From positions 2,792,501 through 2,856,500 of the forward strand of contig OY821750.1 of assembly GCA_963682055.1 (NCBI GenBank): a DNA stretch of 64,000 nt, in the 5' to 3' direction. Both the position numbers and the translations under genes were made by a program. Of the stretch, positions 48,901 through 62,304 are shown piece by piece (position 1 is the first letter of the stretch; the number at the start of each line of letters is the position of its first letter). This DNA comes from Primula veris (taxonomy: Eukaryota; Streptophyta; Magnoliopsida; Ericales; Primulaceae). The notes below the pieces were generated by a model, which was not told the origin of the DNA, did no database searches, and saw nothing but the letters and a program-made list of their open reading frames with translations.

Positions 48901-51900
48901 GAGACTATGCACCATATCCTGAACTTTTTTTTTTGCTTTCCCTTTTTTTTCTTTTACTTGCAGATGCTCGACTATACTGTGCCTGGAGGTATGCAGTGAA
49001 CATTCTTCTTTCAAACTCTTTTAAATATTTTGCATTATGTTACCACCTATTATCTTATGACAGACTCTTAAAGCATTTGTACATTGTGTTCACAGGAAAA
49101 CTTAACAGAGGGTTATCTGTAATTGACAGCTACAAATTGCTGAAAGAAGGAAAAGAACTTTCTGAAGATGAAATATTCCTTGCGAGTGCTCTCGGTTGGT
49201 GCATTGAATGGGTATGTTTACACAAACCCGAAAGAATCCTGACCTGGTTTGGAGGCTTTAATTATTCTCATGCAATATTATAATATTATTTTAGTGCTTT
49301 TGAGATGCTCACGTATTACTTTATCCTTTGCAGCTTCAAGCTTATTTCTTAGTTCTTGATGATATTATGGACGGTTCTCACACACGACGTGGTCAACCCT
49401 GCTGGTTTAGACTTCCCAAGGTTTGAAAATAATCACGAGTGATTTTTATTTCTTGCAGTTATGTGTTTTACTTATGAAAATTAAGTTTTATTTCGGGATG
49501 ACTGTCAGTTTGTACACTATCGAATCATATGATTTTGAACTAACATATAAAAAAAGAAGCGATTACCTTTCTCACGAATTTCGTACACTTAATATGCCAA
49601 ATAGGAAAAAGAAATCATTGCTTTGGCGTCAGGGCTACCAATTAGTTACGAAACCGGAGACTTTTTTACACTACTCTATCAGAAAAAAGATTCACTTTTT
49701 ATCATAATTATCCTATTTTAGTCGCCAAACTAAGTTAATTCTTTTAGGTAGTGTACAGAGCGGAGAAGATTGTCAAAGGGTACTAATTGCTAACTTTTAT
49801 TGGTTGGTATACGAAACAAAAATTGAGGATATATTAGCGTATGAAATTGTGTAGCCCTTGCTTTAATATTTGAAAATTTTTGTTATAGGTTGGTATGATT
49901 GCTGCAAATGACGGGATTTTGCTTCGCAACCACATCCCCAGAATTTTGAAAAACCACTTCAGAGAAAAGCCATACTACGTAGATCTACTTGATTTGTTCA
50001 ATGAGGTAGCTTATATTTCAATCTCTAGTTTTAGTTCTTTTTTTTTGGGCTTAAAGCTATCGATACGATGCTAAATCATGTATTGTGAATTTCATAGGTG
50101 GAGTTCCAGACAGCTTCTGGGCAGATGATAGATCTGATTTCCACACTTGAAGGAGAAAAGGATCTTTCCAAGTACACATTGTCACTGTAAGTAACAGATC
50201 CGTGAAAATTACGTGTCTAAATATGGTCTAATATTCTATGAAAATGTAAGAATATTTCAGTACCATCCTTTTCTGTGACAAATATCTTTTACTTTCTTTG
50301 TCTTATGATTTCATCAACTTCGCAGACATACACGTATTGTCCAATACAAGACTGCCTATTACTCATTTTATCTTCCGGTTAGTATGCATTCTTAATCTCA
50401 CAACGGCACTTCTATTTTATTTATTTTAGTACTGGAGTTGCTGACCATAATCCATCATATAACTTTAGCACTGAACTTTTCACAGTGTCTCTAATTCTAA
50501 GGGCTTGGTAGGTGCAGATTTTAAGCAAATAAGTTTGTTTATTTTAGGTTGAGACAAAACCTCGGTTCATCGAAGCGTAATGCTACTTTTTTCTTTAATC
50601 AATAACCCTCATTTCGAGGTTACCCACTTTGAGGGCATCAGGTCGAATCGAATCCTGGTGGTGAGCGGGTATACTAGTGTCTCCACCATTTGGACCAACC
50701 CACTACCTGTTAAAGCTCGTCGCTTTTAAGGTCGAAAAACCAGAAAACCTCAGTTTTGAGCTGATCAATCAAATGTTATCCAGCTTAGAAGAAAAAAGCA
50801 AAATGCTGCAACTTAACAAGGCCTTTATTACCGTCGATACTTACTTTTCTCATGGTCACACAGGTCGCTTGCGCATTGCTTATGGCTGGTGAAAATCTAG
50901 AAAACCATGCTGATGTTAGATCCGTTCTTGTCGAGATGGGGACATATTTCCAAGTACAGGTAATTTAATCATGAATTTTACCAACCTTATTTGAAAGTTA
51001 TATTCATCAAGTTAGGCAGTTCATATATAACATCTGATTTTTCGCTTTTGTAGGACGATTTTTTAGATTGTTATGGCGACCCCGAGACGATTGGTAAGGT
51101 GAGATGCGACTTTCACTCTATGAAGACCATTAAATTTATGTTATAATAAATATAGAACTTAATTTTACTTTACATTATCAGATTGGAACTGATATAGAAG
51201 ATTACAAGTGCTCTTGGTTGGCTGTGAAAGCTATGGAACTCTCCAATGAGGAACAGAAGAAACTATTAAAAGTGAGAAGCCGCTATCATTTTTATTACCA
51301 ATCATATCAGAATTTTTACAATATTGATTTGCTAATGATGTTATCTCAGGATCATTATGGGAAGGCAAATCCAGAAGATGTTGCAAAAGTGAAGGCACTT
51401 TACAATGACCTTAATCTTCAGGTTTGAGCTCAATCTTTTTGTTCTACAATTGATAAAGTTAACAATGGATATTCGAGTGCAAGTATGGGTTTGTTTGGCT
51501 TCAATGGTTAAGTTAGTCTCTGTTTTTTTCCATTTAATGTGCATTTGGCTGTCCAGCTATTTGGTTTTAGCCTAAAATAATAAAGTTTAAAAAGCCTATG
51601 AAGTTAGCAATTAACATGGAGTTTAAATATGCATTTGTTTGGCATTTTTTCTCATTCAATGTGTACTTGGCTGTCCAGCTATCTAGCTAGTGGAGTCATT
51701 CAGTTTGTTCTGGCCTAATAAGCCAGACAATTAAGCCTATCGACCCAACTATTGATGAAGTTAACAGTAGAGATAAAGTTAAATTATTGGTTTGTTTGGC
51801 TTTATCTTTAAAGTTAACCTTCCTTTTCCATTTAACCTGCATTTATTCGTCCAGCGATTAAGTTAAATTATTCTTACTTTTTTAGCTTAAATTAGCTAGA

Positions 51901-52164
51901 AGCTTTAAGCTAATATCAACCCAATTTTTCTTCTCATTCGGAGAAAATTATCCTTTTTTCCTTAAAAGCTAAAACAAAGCAAGAATATATGAATGGCTTT
52001 TTTGCTGAATTTGGTGCTGTTTTTTTACGTGATAGGGTGTATTTGCGGAATATGAAAGCAAGAGCTACGAGAAATTGACCGCCTCGATCGAAGCTCATCC
52101 AAGCAAAGCTGTGCAAGCAGTACTAAAATCCTTCTTGGGTAAGATATACAAGAGGCAGAAATAG
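45957..52164 (+). CDS. FPS: Farnesyl diphosphate synthase
   Basis: Twelve exons: 45957-46067, 48964-48988, 49096-49211, 49334-49420, 49889-50005, 50098-50186, 50326-50377, 50864-50959, 51054-51098, 51182-51271, 51350-51421, 52036-52164. They encode 342 residues, the usual length of plant cytosolic FPS. The enzyme condenses IPP with DMAPP and then GPP to give C15 farnesyl diphosphate, the precursor of sterols, sesquiterpenes, dolichols and prenyl groups. First Asp-rich motif DDIMD at 93-97 followed by [11 protein letters not shown]; second motif DDFLD at 232-236; [15 protein letters not shown]-terminal KIYKRQK. The two residues before the first motif that set chain length are Tyr88-Phe89, consistent with a C15 product. 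DDIMD (not NDIMD) argues against a chrysanthemyl diphosphate synthase. The start MADLREKF matches the short isoform without a mitochondrial presequence. No lesions seen. Confidence 0.97.
46068..46960 (+). repeat. FPS intron 1 local tandem duplications
   Basis: A unit of about 140-165 bp (GTTTGTACATTGCAGTTTTT, ATAATTGGGTTATGTGTATA, TTTTTTGCATATTTGAGAAA) occurs three times, at about 46068-46210, 46233-46365 and 46375-46515. A second unit of about 185 bp (ATTAGTTAATGCTGATTAAG, GGGTAATAA, AATTAGATTGTTTTC, TTTATATTCACATCACTACA) occurs twice, at about 46613-46795 and 46800-46985. Each copy of the first unit includes a TTGCAG that could act as a cryptic acceptor. Confidence 0.7.
48528..48725. repeat. 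GCTT-rich MITE-like repeat in FPS intron 1
   Basis: Member of the dispersed family: TAGCCTTGTTTAGTTATAGC at the left is mirrored at the right by GACCCAAATGAGCCCTTA. The interior has AAAAGCTGAACTGCATCTGG and CTATAAGCTGGATAAACCAA, as in the copies at 0.3 and 9.9-11 kb. Confidence 0.5.
51485..51975. repeat. Repeat cluster in last FPS intron
   Basis: Three related segments at about 51487, 51628 and 51788 share GGTTTGTTTGGCTT-like starts, TCCATTTAATGTGCATTTGG and GGCTGTCCAGCTAT. The cluster ends with GCTT-family sequence (AGCTAGAAGCTTTAAGCTAA). All of it lies in the intron between 51421 and 52036. Confidence 0.5.
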
Positions 52165-55100
52165 GAAGAAAAAACAAACTTTTTCAGAATGACGAAATTT
52201 TTGTCAACACATAATTATTTTTCGCTGGATTTGTACTTTCCATTTTGGAATTTTATCGTTCAGTTAGATGTTGTTGTCTACAGAATAATTTTCCGCAGGA
52301 TTTGTACTTTAATTTATTGATGATGGCGATGATGATATACTAGCATTTGTGTAACATTATTATATAAAAAGTGTCTTCGGTACCCCATGGCATGTGCTGG
52401 TCTGAATTTGATTTGTTAACCTCTTTTATATATCGTACTTAATGTTATCGTTTTTCTCTAGATTCGGAAATTTGAGTATGTGTAGCCTTGTTAAGAGTCT
52501 ATGGTCTCGTTGAAATTTGTTCTGGTCTTGTGAATGGGCTCAGTGAATGTTCATCCACAAGAATTGCGACATGTGATCAATTTTCTGCCTATGATGATAT
52601 GTCCAGTTTATGTTAATTAATTGTCGAAAAAAAATATACTGAAAGGTCGAATTTCCGAAACATATTTAACATAGCATCTTCATCAATACAACTCTTAACA
52701 AAAAATTGACAATACTCAGCATACAGCCCATTTTTCTAAACTTATCAACATGATCACATTGAATTTGTATTAAAGTGAATGTGTGATTATGAATATCAAA
52801 CAGTGAACTTAGTAATTAGTACTGTTAATTCTAACATTACAAGTATTATTCTTCTAAAACTCAATAAAATGAGACTTTCGTAGGATGACAAAATTATTAA
52901 TTATGTATGTTGATATATAACGGTCGTGTAATCTGTGATCCCTCCGACTCCGACTCCGACTCCGAATCCTCATCACTCACAGTGAGGTTTGTTTTGTTGA
53001 GATTCGTAAGTACAAGTTGTTTGTTTATCAATTCATAATTTAAATCCTTTCATTTACCAACTTCAAATAAAGATTAAAAAATTTACTTACTAGACTCTAG
53101 CCTAATTAAAGAATCACCGAGTCATTAGACGGAATTAATAGTTTATTTCTCAATCTTGACATGCGGCCCATATAAGCAGGAGTTGTCACATGTAATCCCA
53201 TCATTTTGAAAAATAAATTTTTTTATTAGTGTTTTTCATAATAATTTATATATATTGTATTCTAACAACCACTTAAATATTTTTCTTGGCAATTCTTTTC
53301 AAAAATATATATTGTTAGTGTAATAACATAGCATGATTTTGTATGTGTTGATAATGTATAAGTAATACTTAAAAAAATTAACATAGGCGAGTGATTATAA
53401 AATACATTTTATACCAACTTATCATGTTGACACGTAACACACATCTTACAAAAATTAAACAAAAATAATAATTAGAGTACCGGTGAGTGTCAAACAAAAT
53501 TTATAAAAAATAATTTGGTGGTTTGTATTTTAATTGAATTGAGTATACTAAAATTGTATAATAAATATTTAATTGTTCGTATATATCTATTATTTAATAT
53601 ACGTTTGGTTTTTCAGGGTTTTTTTTTTTAGCTTCATGTCTTAATCATTTTACTTGTTATACATTTATTTCTTAAATTTAACTTTTGTATTTTTTTGTTT
53701 CTATTTTATTTATTTTTTAGTCAATTTTGAAACGCTGAAACTTTCGACACATGACTGCACGCGACATTACTGTTGTGAGTTTTTTTAGAGTTTGAAAATA
53801 AAATCGAAATTGATCGAGAAGGAAAAAAATAGAAATCAAATACATTTTAATCAATAAAGCAAGGTAAAAAAATAAAGAAAAAATGGTAAAAAAAAGTATA
53901 AAAAAAACCCGGCTTTTCTGTATTTATATTTTGAAAAATATTATGTTTTCTTATTAATTTTTGCAACCTCACATATTTGGTGCTGTTTCCGCCCCTAACG
54001 TTGAGTAAGAGATTTGAGTTCTTTACAGTTCTTTATACGGTCTGACCTGTCCCGATTCTTTACTTAGCTGGGTAACGAAAACGTGGAAATTTTTATAAGA
54101 ATTTCAACACTTAAAAGATAACTCAGAAATATTCGATTTAGTGCAAGTACTTGATGGTCTCTATATTCCTGACCTAATCTACAAAGAGGATTTGAAAACA
54201 CATAAAAGTATCATACCAAAATATTCCAACACATCTAGTTACATGGTCTTTTTATTCTTAACTTAATGTTTAAAATGTCCAACACTAAAAGTAAGCCAAA
54301 ATAGACCCCAATTTAAGTCGAATATGAATTCATGCAGAGATTGTTTTAGAACCTTGAATTATGAGTTAAATAGCCCACTCTCAATCTTGTTACTAAATGT
54401 TCCCCCTCTAGAAAAAAAACCTTTTTTTTTTTTTTTTTTTTTTGTGTTTTTGAAATGCAATGCGTACAAACTATGCAGTCAAATTTAAGTATATAACTTC
54501 TGACAAATTCTTCAAAATTATTTATAGAAAGAAATGGAACTGTTTTTTTTAAGAGAATAAGAGAGACTAAAATTTAGTTTTGATCGGGACAATCAACGTT
54601 TTTTTTTCTTAATAGGGCCGACTCCGATAATTTATAAGAAGAAACAAACGAAAAGGGCAAGCCTGATCAAATACTAAATTTGTATCATCACATTTTGTAA
54701 GTTTGAAGCGAGTTTCATCATGGATCATCATAAACTTCCTTAGGAAAACATTTCTTTTTGAAAAAGTAAGCATATGGGGAGTTGAGAGCTCGGTATGATG
54801 CAAGGGTAATCAAAGGAAAACTAGATACTCGATGCAAAAATAGAGGACCTAACTTCCACATACTCGACACAAAAACTAGATGATCGAGGGCTACAAGGAG
54901 TAATATGAAGGTCTATATCTCGCACTATTACTGTCAAATTTATATCTATTCAAGCCCGAACTGTTAACCACAACACTAAGCAGGATATATCAACACACCT
55001 GGAAATGGCCCTTGATAAGTTTTTTTTTACAAACACAGAATCAGATAAGAGTCGATTCCAAATACACCAAGAACATGAATGATGCTTACTTTTGGTCCTA

Positions 55101-56185
55101 AAATAATTCAATTCACATCGATTGACTTGGATGAAGTCCATTTTTGGCAAGGCAAGACAATCATCTTTTTTTCAATTTACTCAAATGACATTCCATATTG
55201 TCGAATTAATGGTTATATATGTCGATCGGACTATGCTATTGTGAAGTTATAGAATTTCATATCTTGGACGGAAACATAAGATTGTAATTAGAAAATAACA
55301 GTACAGCAACAAAATTGATACTATACGGCTTGTTGCTAAAAATTCAACAACATCAACAATTATATTGTTGCTAACTGTAACTAAATGCTAGCAACTCGTA
55401 TAGTATCATTCAAACTGTTAATAAACTGTTGCTATCCTGAAATTGTTTTGTAGTATAGTTTAAGATCAACTACACAATCTACGTTACAAAAACAACTTAA
55501 TGTATTAGCATTTCACAGCACCTTATATCAATGAACTTTCTTTTTCAACTGATTTAATTATATTACCAACTACCAAATACTAGATCTCAGTTGCTAATTA
55601 TCAATACCTGAGAGATAATCAAAACAACTCCACAAGATACGTTATCCTCTATGATTACTCAGTAGGAAATTAAGAATAATCCAAAAGAAAGTACTTTTTT
55701 AACCAAAAAGTGTAAAATTATCTGCCACCTACACTTCCACGAATATTTCTCATGTGTGCTGTTTGGCTAGTGGACCTGAGTGAGAAAAAAACATTTAGAA
55801 ACTAACCCATTAATTTAAAACTAATTAACAAATATTATTCGTCATGTATATTCTCAACAAATCAATAATGAGGGTTTGGTTCATAACCTTAAATTATATG
55901 TATAATCCTAATCCAAATTGATCATGTCTAACATATATAATATTATACCATTATCTTGTTTATCTTCCCATATCATTCATGTATGAGTATTATATGTGAT
56001 TAAACTATGTGTAGATTGAATCACAAGTTCTTTACTAGATAAAAAAAACGAGTGTTTGTACTTATCTCCGAGTATAAAGTATATATGTTGCAAATACTGC
56101 TGATTTATGTTACCAAAATTTTATTTGTTTAGTTAGGCCTTCCACCTGTGTCAAAATTTGAAGAATTTCACAATAATAAAGTGAA
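52165..56185. other. Gene-free region downstream of FPS
   Basis: The first few hundred bases are the probable FPS 3' UTR and flank. A short (CCGACT)n hexamer run sits at 52943-52969 and a T run of about 23 at 54421-54443. At 55297-55455 there is sequence with GCAACAAAATTG / AACAGTTTGAATG-type motifs and a TTTTGTAGTA end, resembling the CACTA-like subfamily at 19.9 kb but without clean termini. No coding region is supported. Confidence 0.4.
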
Positions 56186-56753
56186 TAATTTTGAATTGAA
56201 CAATGAAAACAAAATTATTTAAAGATTGGTCCATGAAACTGAAACTAATTAAGGATGGGCCCATTTCCCCTAACTAACCAATAAAAATGTAAAAAATCAG
56301 AAAAAATAAAAAAAAATTCCAGAAAATAAAAATGCAAAAATGAAAAAATAAAAAAATATGAAAAAATCGAAAAATAAATAAATAAAAGAGGCAAAACCCA
56401 AAAAAAAAACACGACTTTTTTTTTAAAAATCCCAAAAAATGAAAAAAAAAATAGTTCAGACTGTTTTTAAAATAATTCAAACTGTTTTTAAAATGACTTA
56501 AAAATAGTTCAGACTATTTTTAAAATGACTTAAAAAAATTCAGACTGTTTTTGGTTCAGACTATTTTAAAAAAAAATTGTTACAGCAGTAGATGATATAG
56601 TCTGAAAAATAAAAAACAGTCTGAACTTTTATATATATATATATAAAACAGTCTGAACTTTTATATATATATATATGAAAAACAGAATATATATATATAT
56701 ATATAAAACAGTCTGAACTTTTATATATATATATATATATAAAACAGTCTGAA

Positions 56754-56800
<47 letters not shown>

Positions 56801-56879
56801 CAGTCTGAACTTTTATATATATATATATATAAAACAGTCTGAACTTTTATATATATATATATGAAAAACAGTCTGAACT

Positions 56880-56910
<31 letters not shown>

Positions 56911-57037
56911 AGTCTGAACTTTTTTTTATATATATATATAAAAAACAGTCTGAACTTTTATATATATATATATATGAAAAACAGTCTGAACTTTTATATA
57001 TATATAAAAAAACAGTCTGAACTTTTACAGTAGTAGA

Positions 57038-57080
<43 letters not shown>

Positions 57081-57485
57081 TATATACATATATACACATG
57101 CGGCGGTGGAGGCAGTCCGCTTGCGACGACGAGAGGGAGGAGGAGCGAACCTCCGACGGCAGCGGCGGAGGTGGAGGGAGCGACGGAGGAGCGGCAGTAA
57201 AATAGATATATATATATATATATATAGATATTATGTGTGTATGTATGTATGTATGTAGAGAGAGAGAGATTTGGGGAAGAAAATTGTTTTCTCTGGAACG
57301 TGATTTTTTTTTAAGAGAGAGAGAAAGATTAATTAGATAAATAAAATTGGAAGAACTTTTATATTTAATGATTAATGGACCAATCCTTAATTAGTTTCAT
57401 AAATAATGGCCCAATCATTAATTAAATTTTATATCCGGACCAATCCTTAAATACTTTTGTTTTTATGGTCTAATCCTTAATTTTC
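56186..57485. mobile_element. Inverted-repeat element with internal minisatellite and GC-rich patch
   Basis: The left arm (56215-56270: AAAGATTGGTCCATGAAACT, AACTAATTAAGGATGGGCCC) is present as its reverse complement at 57369-57475 (ATGGACCAATCCTTAATTAG, TTTCATAAATAATGGCCC, GGACCAATCCTTAAA). Inside, 56455-56560 carries TTCAGACTGTTTTT motifs. From 56605 to 57025 eleven copies of AACAGTCTGAACTT are separated by (TA)n, so the inner part is also inverted. Then comes a GC-rich block at 57100-57198, (TA)n, (GTAT)n and GA tracts. There is no transposase ORF. The low-complexity frames here are not genes. Target duplication not resolved; class unknown. Confidence 0.6.
56605..57025. repeat. AACAGTCTGAACTTTTA(TA)n minisatellite
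   Basis: Eleven copies of ACAGTCTGAACTT alternate with TA runs of varying length (about 28-60 bp per unit). The first flanking units in reverse orientation lie at 56455-56560. Confidence 0.85.
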
Positions 57486-60400
57486 TCAATCTCTTATAAT
57501 ATAACCGATATATTAATTGCGAATTATTTAAATAATAAGAGTTAATTTTATAATATCATATATACTATTATATTACAGTATAGCAACAAAATTGGCAACA
57601 AAACTGTCTTTGAAGTTTACTAGAATGTTTTATTGAAGTTTACGAGAAGCTTTCTTTAAGATTTTAAAAGATTTCGTTTAACTTGTGAAATATTCGGATA
57701 CTTTCTCCTAAAATTTTAAGAGAGTATAATAAACGTCTTTGAAACATGTTTTCAAAAAACCGCGATACCTACCCTAAACAAAGTTTGTATGTAACTTAGT
57801 AACTATGGTTCATGCCCTTTTTTCTCACTTCATACATTTTTTTATGTTCATACACATTTTTTTCTCAATTCATACCATTTTTGTCGAGTTGATACCTTTT
57901 TTTCATCATTTCATACTTCATACCTTTTCTTTTTTAAAGTTCTTACCTTCTTTTTTCCTCAGCTCGATCATGGCATTTTTTTCTTTAGTGCAGGACCTTT
58001 TTTCTAAATTTTTATTTTTTTAAAATAGTTTGTACCCATTTTTCGACTTTAATAACGCTCCTTAACATCGATTATTAAAGACAATCAATCAAACCAAATA
58101 AACATATATAAAAACATCTATCTAATAAGGTATAATTAAAATTTAACTCAAAGTACTCAACAAATTGACTACAAACAACTAAATTAAATAGTTTATATTA
58201 AATGTCTCCATTACAGCTAAAAATCAAAAATATTATAGACATCGAAAGCTTCAATAATTACTAAACATATCAAAATTACAAGCTGCTATCTAGGGCTATG
58301 ATCTTTTTTCATCACCATCACTATTTTCGAATATGACTTTTCCCCCTAGTCTCTTGCATCAATGGTGAGATTATGAGAGGTAAAGAGATTGACGTGAGAG
58401 AGAACGAGTGAAATAGTCGGTCCGATTCGTAAAGAGATAAATAAAAAGAACGAGAGGGAAGATAGATAGAGAGGTAGATGGAAAAGAACAGGTAGAAAAG
58501 GAGAGGGCATTTACGGTTTCGTAAAAATAAAAAAGAGTGATATATAGATAGAGTACTTAATGGTGAAATTAACACCGTTAGTATGATTAAAATTTAATTG
58601 AACCATATGTGATACGTATTTTGGGAGAAATAGTTTAACAAATGTGTTTATGATAATATAGTTTCAAAAGTGTAACATATCTAGACAAATAATCTCATTT
58701 TACTGTTTTATCACATATATTGAATTTGGACCACATTCCAAATTTGTCTCTATAGATTGAAGAGTCAATATCGCCTTCTGATCACTTCACCCTCATACAA
58801 TTTAATCTAATTTTCCTGAAAAAAAAACATCTAGATTACTCTCGTCAATCAAGAAAAAATAAACCCATGTACTAAAAGTAAATATTTTTTAAGAGTATTG
58901 TTATAACCACTTAAAAACCTTACCAAAAAACCTTACATGTTGACGTGGCGGACTAGCTGCACCAATTATGTATTAAATGAAAATATGATTTCAATATCAA
59001 AATAAAAATTATTGATACACTTAATCCGCCATATCAACGTATAAGTTTTTTGGATGACTATATCATTTATCATCTTTTAAATAGTATTCAGCTCTCCATA
59101 TACAAACAATATTGTAAATGAAAATATTCCCTGTTACTCTTAGTTACGAAAATTCTTCTGTCTAAGGTCAAACTAAAAATTCTTTGTTCGTTTTTTAGAT
59201 GCTTTACAAAACTCACTTGCAAGTATATCTTCTGTTTAGATGAAAAACAGATGAGGAATAATGTAAAAAAGTCAACTATTTAGGTGAAGAGAGTGTTATA
59301 TTCGAATCAATTCAAGTTTGGGACCTTATCTATATGAAGGTTATAATCTCGTTCAAAATTTGATTTATAGTTATATAGTTTTCATATTCATCGTTTTTCC
59401 TAATTAAACATGCATGAAACTTCTTGAACATTGTACGAAAAAACCTAAATTTTTATCCACAAAAATTTTCTAGTCCGCGTTATTTATGTCTACTTTACAG
59501 ATGAAAATAATTTTAGAAAAGTAATTTTTTTAGTTCTTTCACCTTTTCAAATCTATCAACACATATATAAGGTTTCTTCAATATTCTTAGCAACTTGGGA
59601 TCAAAGGCAGGAGGGGTGCTAACATCCGAAAATAGGCCTAAGCTTGAACACTAAATTTTTTATGTTAAATTAGACAAGAAACACAATACTTGATTAGGCC
59701 TTACTAATTTTAGCGCCGAAATATCATGTAGTTTCACATTTTTGGATGCTAACAACAATGCAAAACGCGACTTAATTCTACAAATTATAAGAGCCTTAAA
59801 CCTTCGATCAGAAACTATTGTGAAGAGTGACTAATATACTTCTTTAATTGAATAGATAAAAGTTTAACAAACCAATATACTATTTAGGCTTGAAATGTCG
59901 ACCGAATAGAATAACACCAAATTTGAAGTGTTAGCCCCTCAGCTCCGGAATCAAAACTCCTCACTGTAGTTGCATCGTTCCTTACCTTTTTAGTCTTCTC
60001 AGTCTAAAGTATTCTCAACCAAAATTGATTATCAAAAAAAAATTAAAATCTCAACCAAAATATTAATTGATCTTCTATATACTGCTAACAAAAAATGTTT
60101 GGGAAAAAATACATATACTGCTAACATAAATACTGATACAAATAAAAATCTGGACTACAAGCTATCTTGGTCATATATGTTTGATTGTAATCAAATCTAA
60201 TAATCTTATCTCCGATTGACAGTTATTATATGCTACTTCAATTGTCGGTTTAATATTGTTTTTGAATTTTACTTTACATTTTTGTCGGTTCGTTCGTTCA
60301 ATCGTTCAATATTAATCAGTGACGGAACCAGAAATTAGAAACGGGAGCCAATTTCCAATTCCTGATACTAACCCCTCCTAGGTGGTAACGAACCCTAGCC

Positions 60401-62295
60401 TGCAAAATAAGCCCTAGCTAGCTAGTCTCATTGTGCCTACCCTTATTAAATATGCGCTTTAAAATCAAACATGGGCTTGGGTAAAAGAATGCATGTCAGA
60501 GAATTCAATTCTCCATCCTATTTTATGCTCAACAGTATAACTAGAATATATACCAAGTGATGTTTATATGTTGGAAGTTGGGGGAAAACTGCAATGTTAA
60601 TAAGAGATAATTGATATGTAATTCTAAATATGATCTTAAGGTTACACCCCTACCCTCGGGTACGTCATCGGACACAAAAACTCTTAGTCGATAAAATGTG
60701 AATTATGAATCCCAAAAGAGCTAAAACGTATATTTTTCACTAGAACGCGTAAATTGTTTGACTTTGTGTTCTTTTTATTTCTTCGATTTCGTCTTATAAA
60801 GTAGTTTTTCCTAATGTTCGGTTCAAACTTTTGAGTCAATGATGATCCCCGTTTTTTTATAAAGTCGATGATGATCCAGATTAAAGTGTCTACTTAAATT
60901 GCAACGTGATAAGTTCAAAATTCTAAGTATGATTTTTCTTTGATCTTGTAAGATGGATGCCTTCTCGGCAAGTGTAGTTGCTTAATTTAAACGTATCGTG
61001 TTAGACTTCTGTCGCTTGGTGTACTGATCATTTTCTATGACCTAGAAGTGGGTGATTTAGATGAGCTCTATGAATCGATTGCTTTCGGGACCTCACTTAA
61101 GTCATCTGTTTGTGATAAGTTTGTTTGTATCGTTATATTTTGGACATATTGTTAGCATAACAACTTCATTCATGCTTTATTCCTACCATCGCCACCCTGA
61201 CTTAGATCTTATCTTCATTGTCGATTTGTTAACGATAATCAATTTTCCTCACCCTCTAGTTACTTCCGTTTATCTATTTCACTATAAGAAAATATCAAAA
61301 TAATAAGAGAAACCATGTCAATATTCTCATAACAAAATAAGTGTCGTTAAATTTAATTGCAACAACGAGGGTGTTAAGTTTTTCCAAGGAAAAAAAAACT
61401 AAAAAACCAAGTATGGAATCCAGTCCTTGTGAGAAAGACGTAACTAATATTTATATCATTTGGGTAACGTGGCACCAAGTAGATGAATCTATCAAGCCAT
61501 ATGTACCCCAATCTATCTCTATGCCCACTATTGTTTTGATAACATGATATACCCTAGCCGTCAAACAATGGAAATAAAACAAAATATCGTAATTAATTAG
61601 TTTATTTATAAAATTTAAAAAATCATTGTAAACCTAATATAGCTAAGAAAAGTGAAACACCTACAACAATTCTTGTTTCAAAAAGTTGAAGAATTAAAAA
61701 AATCTTCATATAGAGAAAGCACGGTGTAGAGGCTTAGTTTTTTTTTTTCTTCAATTTTTTGATAAAATCTTAGTAGGAGGTAAATAAGAGGAACCCTCAA
61801 TGGATGTTGTTTTTTCAAATTTTCCCTAAAAAAAGGGTGGTTATTTTTGTAGATTAATAGATGTGTAAGGATATTTTCGAAACAAAATGTTTAAGTACTC
61901 ATAAGATCCTCTCACTTGAATAATAGTAAGATACATTAACTTAAGGGTTCCGGTAACATCTTTTTGACATTTTTTCTTACACACATGTACAAAAATCCTT
62001 CAAATGAAGATCCATGCAATCCAGATTAGCACTATCTCGCACCAGAAACACAAATTTAGATCTTGTTTTTATTTTTCGTGAGATTTATAATTGTATGTAT
62101 TGAAAATTAAGATAAAATTGAAAATTCCAATACATACAATTATATATCTCGAAAAAAAAACTCATATTTGTCTTTCCGTTATGACATCGTACCGACGTGC
62201 ATTAATCATATATTGATTAAAAAAGCTGTCAAAAAGGTATGTGACTCAGAACCGTGTCCTACATATAAGAACAATATATATGCATGTACAACGCC
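57486..62295. other. Long gene-free region
   Basis: About 4.8 kb of AT-rich DNA without a supported gene. At 57805-57960 there is a pyrimidine-rich minisatellite of about 25 bp units (TTCATACCTTTTTTT-like). Open frames at 58321-58575, 61061-61303 and 61341-61547 have no recognisable motifs and look like chance. Confidence 0.4.
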
Positions 62296-62304
62296 CTATA
62301 AATA
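62296..62304 (+). promoter_or_regulatory. TATA box (CTATAAATA)
   Basis: A textbook plant TATA box 276 bases before the ATG at 62581. A transcription start would fall around 62330, leaving a leader of about 250 bases. Confidence 0.5.

Noticed and set aside
50677..50892. 71-residue open frame in FPS intron 7
   Set aside because: It overlaps the start of exon 8 in the wrong frame and has no family resemblance.
45957..52164. Chrysanthemyl diphosphate synthase instead of FPS
   Set aside because: The first Asp-rich motif is DDIMD, there is no plastid transit peptide, and the length is the 342 residues of cytosolic FPS.
54421..54443. T run as the poly(A) tail of a minus-strand retroelement
   Set aside because: No reverse transcriptase or SINE promoter boxes on the minus strand beside it and no flanking duplication seen.
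55297..55460. Another miniature CACTA element
   Set aside because: The internal motifs resemble the 19.9 kb copy, and the right end TTTTGTAGTA is close, but the left CACTA terminus and target duplication are missing.
56879..57258. Tyr-Ile repeat proteins on both strands
   Set aside because: They are translations of (TA)n runs and the GC-rich patch; low complexity with no gene signals.
61061..61547. Two small open frames as genes
   Set aside because: No homology, no splice or promoter context, composition like surrounding AT-rich DNA.
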